The translations under genes were made by a program, and so were the position numbers. 64,000 nt of DNA from Actinosynnema sp. ALI-1.44 (GTDB lineage: Bacteria; Actinomycetota; Actinomycetes; Mycobacteriales; Pseudonocardiaceae): contig NZ_MTQO01000035.1 in NCBI RefSeq assembly GCF_001984155.1, forward strand, positions 62,001 to 126,000, given 5' to 3'. The notes under the pieces were generated by a model, which was not told the DNA's origin, ran no database searches, and saw only the letters and a program-made list of their open reading frames with translations. How positions within the stretch are numbered: position 1 is the first letter of the stretch; every line of letters starts with the position of its first letter. This document shows positions 1-9,194 of the stretch, piece by piece.

Positions 1-2374
1 GCTCGATGGCTTGTCGTAGGTGGCGTACTGCGTCGTCCAGCCTGTCGCACACCGCGGCTGCGATGCCCAGCGAGCCCGCCACCGAGCCTTCGATGGTGAC
101 TACTCCCGCGCCTCCGCACTGGATCAGGTGCTCGAACGGCAGCAGCCTCCGGTACGCCACGGCGGCGGTTTCCCTGTCTCCGAACTCCGCCGCGAGCACC
201 ACCAGTCCACAGAGGACGGACAGGCGCCGCATCCCCCCGATGAGTTCGTGGACCTGTCCTGGTACGAAACACCTCCTGGCTGTCTCTGGCCGGCCGCACT
301 GGGCGTGCCATGCCCCCACCATCGCCAAGATCATCTCCGGCGGGTGGCAGAGGTACTCCTCGTACCGCTCCAGGATCGGGCCTTCGTCGCCGGTCATCCC
401 GTGCACCAGTGCCGACGTCGACACCGAGATCGCCATCACCACCGGGCCGCCGGTGTCCTTGACCAGGTCGATCGCCTGGGTGGCCAGTTCCCGTGCCCTG
501 GCGAACCGGCCGCGCACGTGCTCGATCGCGATCTCGCTGCGCAGGGAGTGCCATTTGGCGATCTTGGTCCGCACCCGGATCACGGCGTCGTTGATCGGGA
601 GGAGTTCGTGTTCGGCTTCGTCGAGCCTGCCGAGCTGGCAGAACGCGTCGAACCGCCACAACCGGCCCCACATCACGGCTTCCGGGTCGTTGTCCGCCAC
701 ACCGATCGCCAGCATCCGGTCGCCCAGCGCCAGCCGTTCCCGTACGCCCTCCGGTCCCGCCATCGCGAGCTGACGAGCCCTGAGCGCGGCGCGGACGGCA
801 CGCGGATCCTGGGTGCGGTCGGCGATCGCCAGCGCCTCCGCGGAGACGCCGTCCAGGTCCGGTGAGCCGTGGAAAGCCAGTTCCGCGGCTCGCTGAGCGA
901 GCAAGCGGGCACGCAACGGACCGTCGGGCAGGCCCGCCAGCGCCTCGTCGCACAGCGACTTGCCCAATGTCGCCCAGTCGGAACTGCTCACCGTCTCCAT
1001 CGCCAGCGACACCTCGGCGATCACGTCGCGGTCGCCGGACGCTCTCGCCGCCGCGGCGGCCTGCCGCAACGTCTCCTCACCGCTGACGATGTCCATCTGC
1101 CGCAGCTGTGCGATCCCTTGGCAGGTCAGCAGTCTGGCCCGGTCGACGGCTCCGGGTGGCGCGGCGCGCAACGCGCGGGCGTACAGATCCGCGGCGTTCT
1201 CCCACGCGAGCTGCGCCATGGCGATGTCGGCCGCGCGACGGGCCCACACGGCGGCTTTCACCGCGTTCCCCGCGGGCAACGCCTCCAGCCAGTGGTGCGC
1301 GATCTCCGCGACCCGCTGCGACGCGTCGGCGCGCTGTTCGATCACGGTCGCCGCCCGCGCGTGCAACGCCAGGCGGCGCGCGGTCGGCATCAGCAACCTC
1401 GCCGCCTCCCGGATCAGGTCGTGCGTGAACCGCCACCCCTCCGAACCGGACAGCACACCGGACCGGACCGCCTCGTCCGCCGCGGACAAGACCGCTTCCA
1501 GCGGGCTGTCGAGCACCTCGGCCACGATCGACGCGTCCACCTCGGTGCCCAGGACCGACGCGGCGGCCAGCATCCCACGGCATTCCGGCGACAGGCTGTC
1601 CATGCGCACACGGACCGCGTCGAGGACCGCGTCCGGTAGCCGGGCGCCCTGGTGGTCGAGGATCCGGCCGAGTTCGGCGACGAAGAACGGGTTGCCGCCG
1701 GTCCGCGTGCTGACGGCGGTCACGACATCCGCGTCGACCGGTGTCTCGGTCAGCCCCGCGAGCTGGTCGGCGACCTCGGCCTCGGTCAGGCCGCCCAGCC
1801 GGATCCGGGCGACGGTGTCCTCGCGGACCAGCGACGCCAAGGCGGTCGACAGCGCCGGGCGTACCTCGGTGTCCCGGTAGGTGACCACGATCATCACCGG
1901 CGCCGTGCCGATCGCCATCGCCAGGTGGACGAGCAACTGCATGGTCGGTGGATCGGCCCACTGCAGGTCGTCCAGCACCATCAGCACCTTGCCGAGACCG
2001 GTCAGGTACTCGGTGACCGCCTCGAAAACCCGGAAGCGCTCTTCGGGCGAGGTCGCCGGGCCGTCCCCGAACTCCGGCGCGACCAGCGCGAGTTCGTCCG
2101 CCAGCGCACCGGGCGCATATCGCCTGGCCAGGAGTTTGAGCACCTGCCGGAACGGCCAGTAGGACGGGCTGCCGTCGTCCTGCACCGCGCGGCCCCAGCA
2201 CACGTGCACACCGTCGTCCTCGGCGAGCGCGGTCAGCTTGTGCGCCAGTCTGGTCTTGCCGATCCCCGGCTCACCCGAGAGCAGCACCACCTGGCCGGAG
2301 CCGTGCATCGCGGTGCGCAGCCGGGCGGTGAGCTCGTCGAGCTCACGCCGCCGTCCCACGAATCGCGCCCGCAT
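1..2374 (-). CDS. LAL-type LuxR-family ATPase regulator, copy A (3' end outside window)
   Basis: About 791 codons are visible from the ATG at 2374; the reading frame stays open to the window edge, so the C-terminus is missing. The N-terminus has a Walker A motif (GEPGIGKT) and a Walker B region (VLDDLQWAD), the STAND-type ATPase of LAL (large ATP-binding LuxR) regulators, followed by helical TPR-like repeats. The protein aligns end to end with the neighbouring copy at 2386-5127, sharing long blocks such as RTGGNPFFVAEL and QRVAEIAHHWLEALP. The DNA-binding LuxR helix-turn-helix expected in the last ~60 residues would lie beyond position 1. It sits 11 bp downstream of the copy B stop and is probably co-transcribed with it. 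The ligand and target are unknown. Confidence 0.9.
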   Translation of the reverse strand, partial: MRARFVGRRRELDELTARLRTAMHGSGQVVLLSGEPGIGKTRLAHKLTALAEDDGVHVCWGRAVQDDGSPSYWPFRQVLKLLARRYAPGALADELALVAPEFGDGPATSPEERFRVFEAVTEYLTGLGKVLMVLDDLQWADPPTMQLLVHLAMAIGTAPVMIVVTYRDTEVRPALSTALASLVREDTVARIRLGGLTEAEVADQLAGLTETPVDADVVTAVSTRTGGNPFFVAELGRILDHQGARLPDAVLDAVRVRMDSLSPECRGMLAAASVLGTEVDASIVAEVLDSPLEAVLSAADEAVRSGVLSGSEGWRFTHDLIREAARLLMPTARRLALHARAATVIEQRADASQRVAEIAHHWLEALPAGNAVKAAVWARRAADIAMAQLAWENAADLYARALRAAPPGAVDRARLLTCQGIAQLRQMDIVSGEETLRQAAAAARASGDRDVIAEVSLAMETVSSSDWATLGKSLCDEALAGLPDGPLRARLLAQRAAELAFHGSPDLDGVSAEALAIADRTQDPRAVRAALRARQLAMAGPEGVRERLALGDRMLAIGVADNDPEAVMWGRLWRFDAFCQLGRLDEAEHELLPINDAVIRVRTKIAKWHSLRSEIAIEHVRGRFARARELATQAIDLVKDTGGPVVMAISVSTSALVHGMTGDEGPILERYEEYLCHPPEMILAMVGAWHAQCGRPETARRCFVPGQVHELIGGMRRLSVLCGLVVLAAEFGDRETAAVAYRRLLPFEHLIQCGGAGVVTIEGSVAGSLGIAAAVCDRLDDAVRHLRQAIE

Positions 2375-2385
2375 GACGACAAAGC

Positions 2386-5127
2386 CTATCGGCCGATGCG
2401 GCCGTGGATCTCCGCGCGGCTGGACAGGCCGAGCTTGCCGAGGACCTTCTGGACGTGCGTTTCCACCGTGCGCACAGAGATGTGCACGGCAGCCGCGATC
2501 TGCTTGTTGGTCAGTCCTTGCGCGACCAAACGGGCGATCTCGGTCTCCCGCGGGGACAGCTCACTCGGCCCGGTCAGGGATTCGGCTTCGGACGCCAGCT
2601 GCCGCATGCCCAGTTTCCGGGCCGTCGACCGTGCCGACACGGCCAGCGCCGCCGATTCGTCCGCGTCGCCCGGACGCCCCCGTCGGGCGAGTACCCGGGC
2701 CAGGTCGAGCGTGGCCTTGGCGACGTACGGCGGTGTTCCGGCGCGCTCGTTGTTCTCGATGGCACGCCGCAAGTGCCGCACGGCGTCGTCCAGCCGGTCG
2801 CACGCGGCGGCCGCGACACCGAGGAAACCGGCGACCGAGCCGGAGATGGTGACCACGCCCGCACCGCCGCACATCATCAGGTCCTCGAACGGCAGCAGCC
2901 TGCGGTACAGCTCGGCGGAGGTCTTCTTGTCGCCGAACTCGGCCGCGAGCACCACCAGACCACCCATCACCTGCGGCCACTGCACCCGGCCGATCGGTTC
3001 GTCGATGTCCTCGGGCCGGTAGAACCGCCTCGCGTCCTCGCGCCGTCCACAGTAGACATGCCAGGCGCCGGTCATCGCGGCGAGCCGTTCGCCGCCGTGG
3101 CCGAGGTGCCCGGGGTACCGGTCGAGGATCGGGCCCTCGTGACCCGTCATCCCGGTGACGAGGGCAGCGGTGGCCACCGAGATCGCCATCACCACCGGCC
3201 CGCCGGTGTCCTCCACCAGGTCGATCGCGGACCACGCCAGCTCACGCGCCTTGTCGAAGCGGCCACGGGCGTGCTCGATCACGATCTCGGCGCGCAGGTG
3301 GTGCCATCGGGCGATCTTGGTCCGCATCCGCAGCACCGCGGCGTGGATCATCGGCAGTTCCCGCTCAGCGTCGTCGAGCCTGCCGAGCTGGCAGAACGCG
3401 TCGAACCGCCACAACCGGCCCCACGCGACGGCTTCCGGGTCGTTGTCGGTCTCGCCGATGGCGAGCATCCGTTCGCTGAGGGCCAGCCGTTCCAGCACAC
3501 CCTCCGGCCCGGCCATCGCGAGCTGACGGGCCCGCAGCGCGGCCCGCAACGCGCGCGGATCCCCTGTCTGCTCGGCGATCGCCAACGCCTCGGCGGAAAT
3601 CGCCTCCAGGCCGGGCGACCCGAGGAAGGCAAGCTCCGACGCCTGCTGGGCGAGCAGCCGGGCCCGCAGCGGGCCGCCGGGCAGCCCGGCCAACGCCTCG
3701 TCGCACAAGGATTTGCCCATGGTCGCCCAGTCGGAGCTGCTGACGGTTCCCAGCGCCAGCGCCACTTCGGCGATCGCGGTGGCGTCCCCGGACGCTCTCG
3801 CCGCGGTCGCGGCCCGTCGCAACGTCGCCTCGCCGCTGATGATATCCATCTGCCGCAGCTGCGCGACTCCTTGACGGGTCAACAGGGTCGCACGTTCGGC
3901 GTCGCCAAGCGGCCCGGCGTTGAGCGCACGCGTGTAGAGATCGCCTGCGGTCTCCCACGCGAGTTGTGCCATGGCGATGTCGCCCGCGCGCCGGGCCCAT
4001 TCGGTCGCTTTCGCCGGGTCGCCCGTAGGCAACGCCTCCAGCCAGTGGTGCGCGATCTCCGCGACCCGCTGCGAGGCGTCAGGGCGGTCCTCGATCACGG
4101 CCGCGGCCCGCGCGTGCAGCGCCAACCGGCGCACGGTCGGTATCAACAGCCGGGCCGCCTCACGGACCAGGTCGTGCGTGAACCGCCAACCGTCCGAAGC
4201 GGACAGCACACCGGAACGCACGGCCTCGTCCACCCCGGCGAGGACGTCCGCCAACGGGCTGCCCAGCACCGCGGCCACGACCGCCGGATCCACCTGGGTA
4301 CCGAGAACCGAGGCGGCGACCAGCATCTCCCGGCAGTCCGGCGACAGTCCGTCCATTCGCACCCGTACGGCGTCGAGGACAGCGTCCGGCAGGTGCGCGG
4401 CTCGCTGGTCGATGATCCGGCTGAGCTCGGCGACGAAGAACGGGTTGCCGCCCGTCCGGTGGCTGACGACGGCGGCGGTCGCCGTGTCGACGGCCGCGCC
4501 GGTCAGACCCGCCAGGTGATCCGCCACCTCGGTCTCGGACAAACCCGTGAGCCGGATCCGGGTCACCGAGTCCTCACGGGCCAACGCCACCAGCGTGGCC
4601 GACAGCGCCGCGTCCACATCGGTGTCCCGGTAGGTCACCAGGATCGTCACGGGCATGCTGTGCGCCGCCATCGCCAGGTGGACGAGCAGCCGCATGGTCG
4701 GCGGGTCGGCCCACTGCAGGTCGTCCAGGACGATCAGCAGCTTGCCGACACCGGTCAGGTACTCGGTGACAGCGTCGAAAACTCGGAACCGCTCCCCCGG
4801 CGAGGTGGCCGGGCCGTCGCCGAACTCCGGCACCACCAACGCGAGCTCGTCCGCCAAGGCACCCGGGGCGTACCTGCGCGCCAGGCTCCGGATGACCTGC
4901 CGGAACGGCCAGTACGGCGGGCTGCCGTCGTCCTGCACCGCGCGACCCCAGCAGACGTGCACGCCGTCGGCCTCGGCCAGCGCCGCGAGCTCGTGCGCCA
5001 ACCTGGTCTTGCCGATCCCCGGCTCACCCGAGACCAGCACCACCTGGCCCGAACCGGCCATGGCCGCCCGCAGGCAGCCGGTGAGCTCGTCGAGCTCGCG
5101 GTGTCTGCCGACGAAGTGCGCCCTCAC
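2386..5127 (-). CDS. LAL-type LuxR-family ATPase regulator, copy B (complete)
   Basis: A 913-residue transcriptional regulator of the LAL class. Residues 34-41 form Walker A (GEPGIGKT) and residues 131-140 Walker B (LIVLDDLQWA). A long helical TPR-like sensor region follows, and residues 857-913 form the LuxR/GerE helix-turn-helix (LSPRETEIARLVAQG...SVRTVETH). Family members are ATP-dependent activators in the cytoplasm, often of sugar or secondary-metabolite genes. The gene starts 18 bp after the stop of the molybdopterin oxidoreductase upstream and is followed after 11 bp by a near-duplicate. The three genes could be one transcript. The pair looks like a recent tandem duplication. Confidence 0.93.
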   Translation of the reverse strand: MRAHFVGRHRELDELTGCLRAAMAGSGQVVLVSGEPGIGKTRLAHELAALAEADGVHVCWGRAVQDDGSPPYWPFRQVIRSLARRYAPGALADELALVVPEFGDGPATSPGERFRVFDAVTEYLTGVGKLLIVLDDLQWADPPTMRLLVHLAMAAHSMPVTILVTYRDTDVDAALSATLVALAREDSVTRIRLTGLSETEVADHLAGLTGAAVDTATAAVVSHRTGGNPFFVAELSRIIDQRAAHLPDAVLDAVRVRMDGLSPDCREMLVAASVLGTQVDPAVVAAVLGSPLADVLAGVDEAVRSGVLSASDGWRFTHDLVREAARLLIPTVRRLALHARAAAVIEDRPDASQRVAEIAHHWLEALPTGDPAKATEWARRAGDIAMAQLAWETAGDLYTRALNAGPLGDAERATLLTRQGVAQLRQMDIISGEATLRRAATAARASGDATAIAEVALALGTVSSSDWATMGKSLCDEALAGLPGGPLRARLLAQQASELAFLGSPGLEAISAEALAIAEQTGDPRALRAALRARQLAMAGPEGVLERLALSERMLAIGETDNDPEAVAWGRLWRFDAFCQLGRLDDAERELPMIHAAVLRMRTKIARWHHLRAEIVIEHARGRFDKARELAWSAIDLVEDTGGPVVMAISVATAALVTGMTGHEGPILDRYPGHLGHGGERLAAMTGAWHVYCGRREDARRFYRPEDIDEPIGRVQWPQVMGGLVVLAAEFGDKKTSAELYRRLLPFEDLMMCGGAGVVTISGSVAGFLGVAAAACDRLDDAVRHLRRAIENNERAGTPPYVAKATLDLARVLARRGRPGDADESAALAVSARSTARKLGMRQLASEAESLTGPSELSPRETEIARLVAQGLTNKQIAAAVHISVRTVETHVQKVLGKLGLSSRAEIHGRIGR

Positions 5128-5145
5128 GACATCCCAGCGTAAAGG

Positions 5146-7359
5146 TCAGACCGCCTTCAGTTCGACCGGGACGCCGTTGAACACGGCCGTGCCCGACAGG
5201 ACGTCGAGCACGGATTCGTCGGTGACGGTGTTGACGTTGACGCCGTTGGTGTTGCCCGCCACCGACATGCGCACACCGGGCTGGTCGTGCCCCCAGCCGT
5301 GCGGCAGGCTCACCACCCCCGGCATGATCTTGTCGGTCGGTTCGACCGCGACTTCGACCGACCCGGTCCGCGACATCACCAGCACCCGCTGGCCCGTGCC
5401 GACCGCGAGCCTCTCGGCGTCCTGCGGGTTGATGTGCAGCGTGCAGGTGTTGGAGCCGGTGACAAGCGCGGGCACGTTGTGCATCCAGCTGTTGTTGGAC
5501 CGCAGGTGCCTGCGTCCGATCAGGACCATCCCCTGCGGACGGTCGGCCAGCCACGCCAGCAACCTGGGCACGTCGGCCGCGAACTCCGGCGGGCACAGCC
5601 GGACCTTCCCGTCCTCGGTGGACAGTACTTCGGCCAGTCGTGGCCGCAACGCGCCGAGGTCGACGCCGTGCGGGTTGGCCAGCAGGGTCGTCAGGCGCAG
5701 GCCGGACTCGTCGGCGCCGAATCCTTCGCCGTACGGGCCGAGCCGCAGTGACAGGTCGAGGAAACGCTCCAGCGGGCCGTCACCGTCGATCATCGGCCGC
5801 AGTTGCGCCGGATCACGCCCGTACACCGGGGATCCCTCGACCCGGACGGCTTTGTCGAGCAGACCGCCGAGCATCATCTCCTCCAGGCCACGCGGGTCGG
5901 CCGACGCGCCCTGGCCCGCGGCGATGAGCGCGAGCCTGGCGAGGATCTCCGCCTCGCTCGGGCGGCCGTCCGGCAGCGGCAGCCCGGGCGGCGAGTAGTT
6001 GGCGAAGTCGCGCACGCCGAACTGGGTGAAGCCGAAGTCGAAGTGCGGCGACTGGGTCACCCGCGGCGGCGGCAGGATCACGGTGGCGTGCCGTGTGGTC
6101 TCGTTGAGGTACGGGTCGACGCAGACCATGAACTCCAAGTCCGCCAACGCGGCCGAGAACCGGGCCGCGTTCGGCGCGGAGGACGCGGGGTTGCCCGCGA
6201 CGGTGACCAACGCGCGGACCTGGCCGTCTCCCGGGGTCTCGATCTCGTCGGGCAGGGTCGCGGTGGGCAGTTCGCCCAGTGCCTCGGGCAGGCCGCGGAC
6301 ACGGCTGGCCCACCGGCCGGTGCGGAACGGCCTGCGCCTGACGTACGTCGCCCGTGCCGCGGACATCGGGAACATCGCGCCACCGGGCCGGTCGAGGTTG
6401 CCGGTCAGCACGTTGAGCACGTCGACCAACCAACTCGACAGCGTGCCGAATTCGGCGGTGGTGGTGCCGATGCGGGCGTAGACCACGGCCGTCGGCGCGG
6501 CGGCGAGATCCCTGGCGATGCGCCGGATGGTGTCCGCGTCGATGCCACAGACGGCCGCGACCGCCTCGGGCGGGAACTTCGACGCCAGCACCCGCACCTC
6601 CTGCACACCAGCCACCAGGTCGGGCACCTCGGCGACGAGGTCCTCCTCGAAGAGCGTGTGCACCAAGGCGAACAGGAACACCGCGTCCGCGCCGGGCCTG
6701 ATGAACAGGTGCTCGTCGGCCAGGTCCGCGGTCCGCGTCCGGCGCGGGTCGACCACGACGAACCTGCCGCCGCGGGCCCGCAGCTTCCGGAGCCTGCCGG
6801 GGAAGTCCGGCGCGGTGCACAGGCTCCCGTTGGACTCCAACGGGTTCGCGCCGAGCATCAGCAGGTAGTCGGTTCGGTCGACGTCCGGCACCGGGATCGA
6901 GTACGGGTCGCCGAACAAGTAGCCGCAGGCCACGTGCTTCGGCATCTGGTCGCTGGTGCTCGCGGTGTAGACGTTGCGTGTGCCAAGCGCCTTGGCCAGC
7001 ACACTGTTGAACACCGGTCCAGCCATCGTGTGCACGCTCGGATTGCCCATGTACAGCGCGACGGACTCGTTGCCGTGGGCCGCGCGGACCGCCGTGAGGC
7101 CGCGTTCGACCTCTTCGAACGCCTCGGTCCACGACACCTCGACGAACTGCCCGTCCCGCTTGACCAGTGGCGCGCCCAGCCGGTCCGGGTCCTGGTCGAG
7201 GTCACCGAGCTTCGCGCCCTTCGGGCAGATGAAGCCGAGGCTGAACACGTCGTCCTTGTCGCCGCGGACGTCGGTGATCCGGTCACCGTCGAAGGTGATC
7301 TTCAGGCCGCAGGTGGCCTCGCACAGCGGGCATGTGCGGAAGTGCGTGGTGGTGGACAT
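5146..7359 (-). CDS. Molybdopterin-dependent oxidoreductase (FdhA/BisC-like)
   Basis: A 737-residue protein of the DMSO-reductase superfamily, which uses a bis-MGD molybdenum or tungsten cofactor. Cys10, Cys13, Cys17 and Cys45 give the CxxCxxxC...C pattern of an N-terminal [4Fe-4S] cluster. The central molybdopterin domain follows. The C-terminal dinucleotide-binding domain begins near residue 615 (LIGRRHLRSNNSWMHN) and contains the VSLPHGWGHD stretch. No Tat signal is visible, so it is probably cytoplasmic. No dedicated electron-transfer subunit or cofactor genes are adjacent. Substrate cannot be read from sequence; formate dehydrogenase-like and biotin-sulfoxide reductase-like names are both used for this group. 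The start is supported by AAGGAG six bases before the ATG. Confidence 0.9.
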   Translation of the reverse strand: MSTTTHFRTCPLCEATCGLKITFDGDRITDVRGDKDDVFSLGFICPKGAKLGDLDQDPDRLGAPLVKRDGQFVEVSWTEAFEEVERGLTAVRAAHGNESVALYMGNPSVHTMAGPVFNSVLAKALGTRNVYTASTSDQMPKHVACGYLFGDPYSIPVPDVDRTDYLLMLGANPLESNGSLCTAPDFPGRLRKLRARGGRFVVVDPRRTRTADLADEHLFIRPGADAVFLFALVHTLFEEDLVAEVPDLVAGVQEVRVLASKFPPEAVAAVCGIDADTIRRIARDLAAAPTAVVYARIGTTTAEFGTLSSWLVDVLNVLTGNLDRPGGAMFPMSAARATYVRRRPFRTGRWASRVRGLPEALGELPTATLPDEIETPGDGQVRALVTVAGNPASSAPNAARFSAALADLEFMVCVDPYLNETTRHATVILPPPRVTQSPHFDFGFTQFGVRDFANYSPPGLPLPDGRPSEAEILARLALIAAGQGASADPRGLEEMMLGGLLDKAVRVEGSPVYGRDPAQLRPMIDGDGPLERFLDLSLRLGPYGEGFGADESGLRLTTLLANPHGVDLGALRPRLAEVLSTEDGKVRLCPPEFAADVPRLLAWLADRPQGMVLIGRRHLRSNNSWMHNVPALVTGSNTCTLHINPQDAERLAVGTGQRVLVMSRTGSVEVAVEPTDKIMPGVVSLPHGWGHDQPGVRMSVAGNTNGVNVNTVTDESVLDVLSGTAVFNGVPVELKAV

Positions 7360-7370
7360 GCGCAGCTCCT

Positions 7371-7411
7371 TGTCACACGGGCTGCCAGCAACCTACCCCG
7401 CCCGTGTGACA
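7371..7411. terminator. Long-loop hairpin upstream of the molybdopterin oxidoreductase
   Basis: Perfect 12-bp arms TGTCACACGGGC (7371-7382) and GCCCGTGTGACA (7400-7411) enclose a 17-base loop. It lies between the DUF1707 stop (7435) and the oxidoreductase start (7359), and abuts its ribosome-binding site. It could terminate the upstream transcript, act as an operator, or hide the ribosome-binding site. The sequence alone does not decide. Confidence 0.55.
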
Positions 7412-7434
7412 GAAAGCCATTATGTCTCAGGTAA

Positions 7435-7971
7435 TCACCAGTAGCGGGTCTCGCCGGCGAAGACCTTGATGTTGCCCATGGTCACGCGGCCGCCGATGCG
7501 CACGACCGGGCCGCCGGCGGCGGCGTCCGAGGCGCAGAAGACGCTGCGCTTGCCCATCACGGCGGTGCCCTCGTCGATCACCGTGGCGTTGTCCGGGACG
7601 AACACCATGACCTTGCCGCAGAACGCGTCCGCGGTGATCCGGATCTGCTCGCCCGGCCGCATGCCCGCCAGGTTGAGCACGACCGCGCCGAAGGTCGCCT
7701 TGGCGCGGACTTCCCGCGTCGCCTCCGGCGCCCTGACGACCTTGCTGATCGTGGCGACCACGCGCTGCGGAGGCGCGGTCTGCGCCGCGACCGGGCCGAG
7801 GTCGGCCAGCTGGGGCCGGACGTCTCCCCTCGTCTTGGCCGCCCAGACCAGCTCGGTCCGCTCGGTGTGCTCGTCCCAGGTGATCCGGCCGTCGCCGACG
7901 GCGGCGTCCAGTACGCGGATGGCGTCCATCCGTTCCTCATCCGACAGGCGAATCGCCAGGTCCCCGGCCAT
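7435..7971 (-). CDS. DUF1707 domain protein with LiaF-like C-terminus
   Basis: A 178-residue soluble protein. The N-terminus (LAIRLSDEERMDAIRVLDAAVGDGRI, shown in part: SDEERMDAIRVLD) is the DUF1707/SHOCT-like module common in actinomycetes. The C-terminal half (GRVTMGNIKVFAGE and the preceding beta-rich repeats) resembles the cell-wall-active-antibiotics-response (LiaF-type) beta fold. No membrane segment is present. The ATG at 7971 is chosen because GAGGGG lies six bases upstream; an in-frame GTG at 7989 has no such site. No function is established, though related proteins are usually annotated as envelope-stress associated. Confidence 0.8.
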   Translation of the reverse strand: MAGDLAIRLSDEERMDAIRVLDAAVGDGRITWDEHTERTELVWAAKTRGDVRPQLADLGPVAAQTAPPQRVVATISKVVRAPEATREVRAKATFGAVVLNLAGMRPGEQIRITADAFCGKVMVFVPDNATVIDEGTAVMGKRSVFCASDAAAGGPVVRIGGRVTMGNIKVFAGETRYW

Positions 7972-8042
7972 ACCAAACCCCTCACGCACTGATTATCTTA
8001 GTTGGAGAGATTCTCGCACACCTGCCGCGCCCCGTCCAGACA

Positions 8043-8528
8043 TCACCACACCGGGCGCAGCTTCATCCGTTCGTCGCCGTACCGCGAGTCCAGATAGGCC
8101 TTCAGGTCGTCACGCACAGCGGCAAGCCTGTCGTCACCGACCAGCCCGGCCCAGTGATCCTCCACCTGCCCCCACAAGCGGTCCGCGAGCCGCATGTACT
8201 CCTTGCCGCGCTTGGTCAACGCGAGGATCTGGGCGCGACCGTCGGTCGGGTGCGGACACCGCTCGATGTAGCCCCACTCCACCAACTCGGCCACTGTCTT
8301 CGACGCCGCCTGTTTGGTGACGTCCAACTGGGCGGCCAGTTCGACGATCGTCACCGGTCCCGTGCGGTGCAGGTAGCGGAAAACATAGCCGTGCGCGGGC
8401 CTCAGCGGTTCACGGCCGTGCTCGGCCAGCAGGTCGTGCATATGGTCGGTCATCGCTCGGTAGACCATCGCGAACAACAGGGCGACTTCGCCGGGTTTGC
8501 GCACTTCTCCTTGATCGGCCACCAGCAC
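8043..8528 (-). CDS. MarR-family transcriptional regulator
   Basis: A 161-residue winged-helix regulator. The central segment (IVELAAQLDVTKQAASKTVAELVEWGYIER...DGRAQILALTKRG) contains the recognition helix and wing typical of MarR repressors, and the flanking helices would form the dimer interface. The start is GTG at 8528; an overlapping ATG at 8530 is out of frame. It is divergent from the cupin gene at 8766. The shared intergenic space carries a highly ordered repeat array (see 8531-8587) that would cover its own promoter, so autoregulation and control of the cupin gene are likely. Confidence 0.9.
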   Translation of the reverse strand: MLVADQGEVRKPGEVALLFAMVYRAMTDHMHDLLAEHGREPLRPAHGYVFRYLHRTGPVTIVELAAQLDVTKQAASKTVAELVEWGYIERCPHPTDGRAQILALTKRGKEYMRLADRLWGQVEDHWAGLVGDDRLAAVRDDLKAYLDSRYGDERMKLRPVW

Positions 8529-8530
8529 AT

Positions 8531-8587
8531 AGTCAACCTGGTTGCCTAGTGAGTCAACCAGGCCTAGAATTCAGTCAACCACGTTGA
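8531..8587. promoter_or_regulatory. Putative MarR operator array with 21-bp period
   Basis: AGTCAACC occurs three times at exact 21-bp steps (8531, 8552, 8573). CCTGGTTG (8537-8544) and CAACCAGG (8555-8562) form an inverted repeat, and GTCAAC-cac-GTTGAC is a second inverted repeat at 8574-8588. The array begins directly upstream of the marR start codon. Two helical turns between units would place bound dimers on one DNA face. Assignment to the neighbouring MarR protein is inference. Confidence 0.7.
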
Positions 8588-8765
8588 CCACATCGACGAG
8601 GAGCCATGACACCCTTTGGGTCAACCCCAAGGCCCAACGCAGGCCACGTGGCACCCAACCGCACCTCAGGGGAACGTGGCGCAAATCAGCCGTCGGTACG
8701 CACCGAACTGAACGGTGCCAGCCCAAGGTGACCAAGCGTCGAAATCTCGGAGAGGCGGAACTGCC

Positions 8766-9143
8766 GTGACACCCCTCACCACCCGTGCCACAGCCCAACG
8801 GTTCGACATCGACGGCTACGAAGTCCACCCCGTGGCGGCGCCGTCCCGCGGCAGCAGCGAACTCGCCGTCTGGAGCATTCGGGCCACCCCCGGCGCCGCC
8901 AGCGTCACGCACCAACACGACCGCGAAGTGGTCTTCGTCGTCAGCACCGGCCGCATGGTCGCCGTGATCGGCGACGAGCGGTTCGAGGCCGGTCCCGGTG
9001 ACGCGTTCATCGTCCCGCCGAAGACCGATTTCACCCTGAGCAACGCCTCGGCCGACGACCCGGCGTCACTCACCGTGGCGACTACGGTCGGTATGCACGC
9101 CTTCGTCGACGGCGAGGCCTTCCCTCCCCCGTGGACCCTGTAG
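8766..9143 (+). CDS. Small cupin-domain protein
   Basis: A 125-residue single-domain cupin. The conserved beta-barrel signature is seen in VTHQHDREVVFVVSTGRMVAVIGDERFEAGPGDAFIVPP (in part: HQHDREVVFVVSTG, GPGDAFIVPP). It has the metal-ligand histidines HxH and the downstream PGD turn. Such proteins are quercetinase-like dioxygenases, isomerases or simply ligand binders, and the reaction cannot be named. The GTG at 8766 is preceded by GGAGAGG about ten bases upstream, making it a better start than the in-frame candidate 51 bases earlier. It is divergent from marR and probably under its control. Confidence 0.8.
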   Translation: MTPLTTRATAQRFDIDGYEVHPVAAPSRGSSELAVWSIRATPGAASVTHQHDREVVFVVSTGRMVAVIGDERFEAGPGDAFIVPPKTDFTLSNASADDPASLTVATTVGMHAFVDGEAFPPPWTL

Positions 9144-9174
9144 CGCACGCCGCCCCGGCTGCACAGATGCCCAA

Positions 9175-9189
9175 CCAGTGGTCCACTGG
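9175..9189. promoter_or_regulatory. Palindrome just before the 9195 start codon
   Basis: CCAGTGG-t-CCACTGG is a perfect 7+1+7 palindrome ending five bases before the ATG at 9195. There is no good ribosome-binding site there. It may be an operator overlapping the translation start region of the DinB-like gene. This is inference. Confidence 0.4.
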
Positions 9190-9194
9190 ATCAC

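Noticed and set aside
2404-5142. 912-codon plus-strand frame opposite LAL copy B
   Set aside because: Antisense shadow; its protein is low-complexity Arg/Gly/Pro/His-rich with no domain, whereas the minus strand has a full LAL protein.
5146-7359. Naming the molybdoenzyme a formate dehydrogenase or nitrate reductase
   Set aside because: The residue coordinating molybdenum could not be assigned with confidence and no partner subunits are present, so only the superfamily is given.
8542-8769. 75-codon plus-strand frame between marR and the cupin gene
   Set aside because: It lies across the operator array, has no ribosome-binding site and shows no protein-like pattern.
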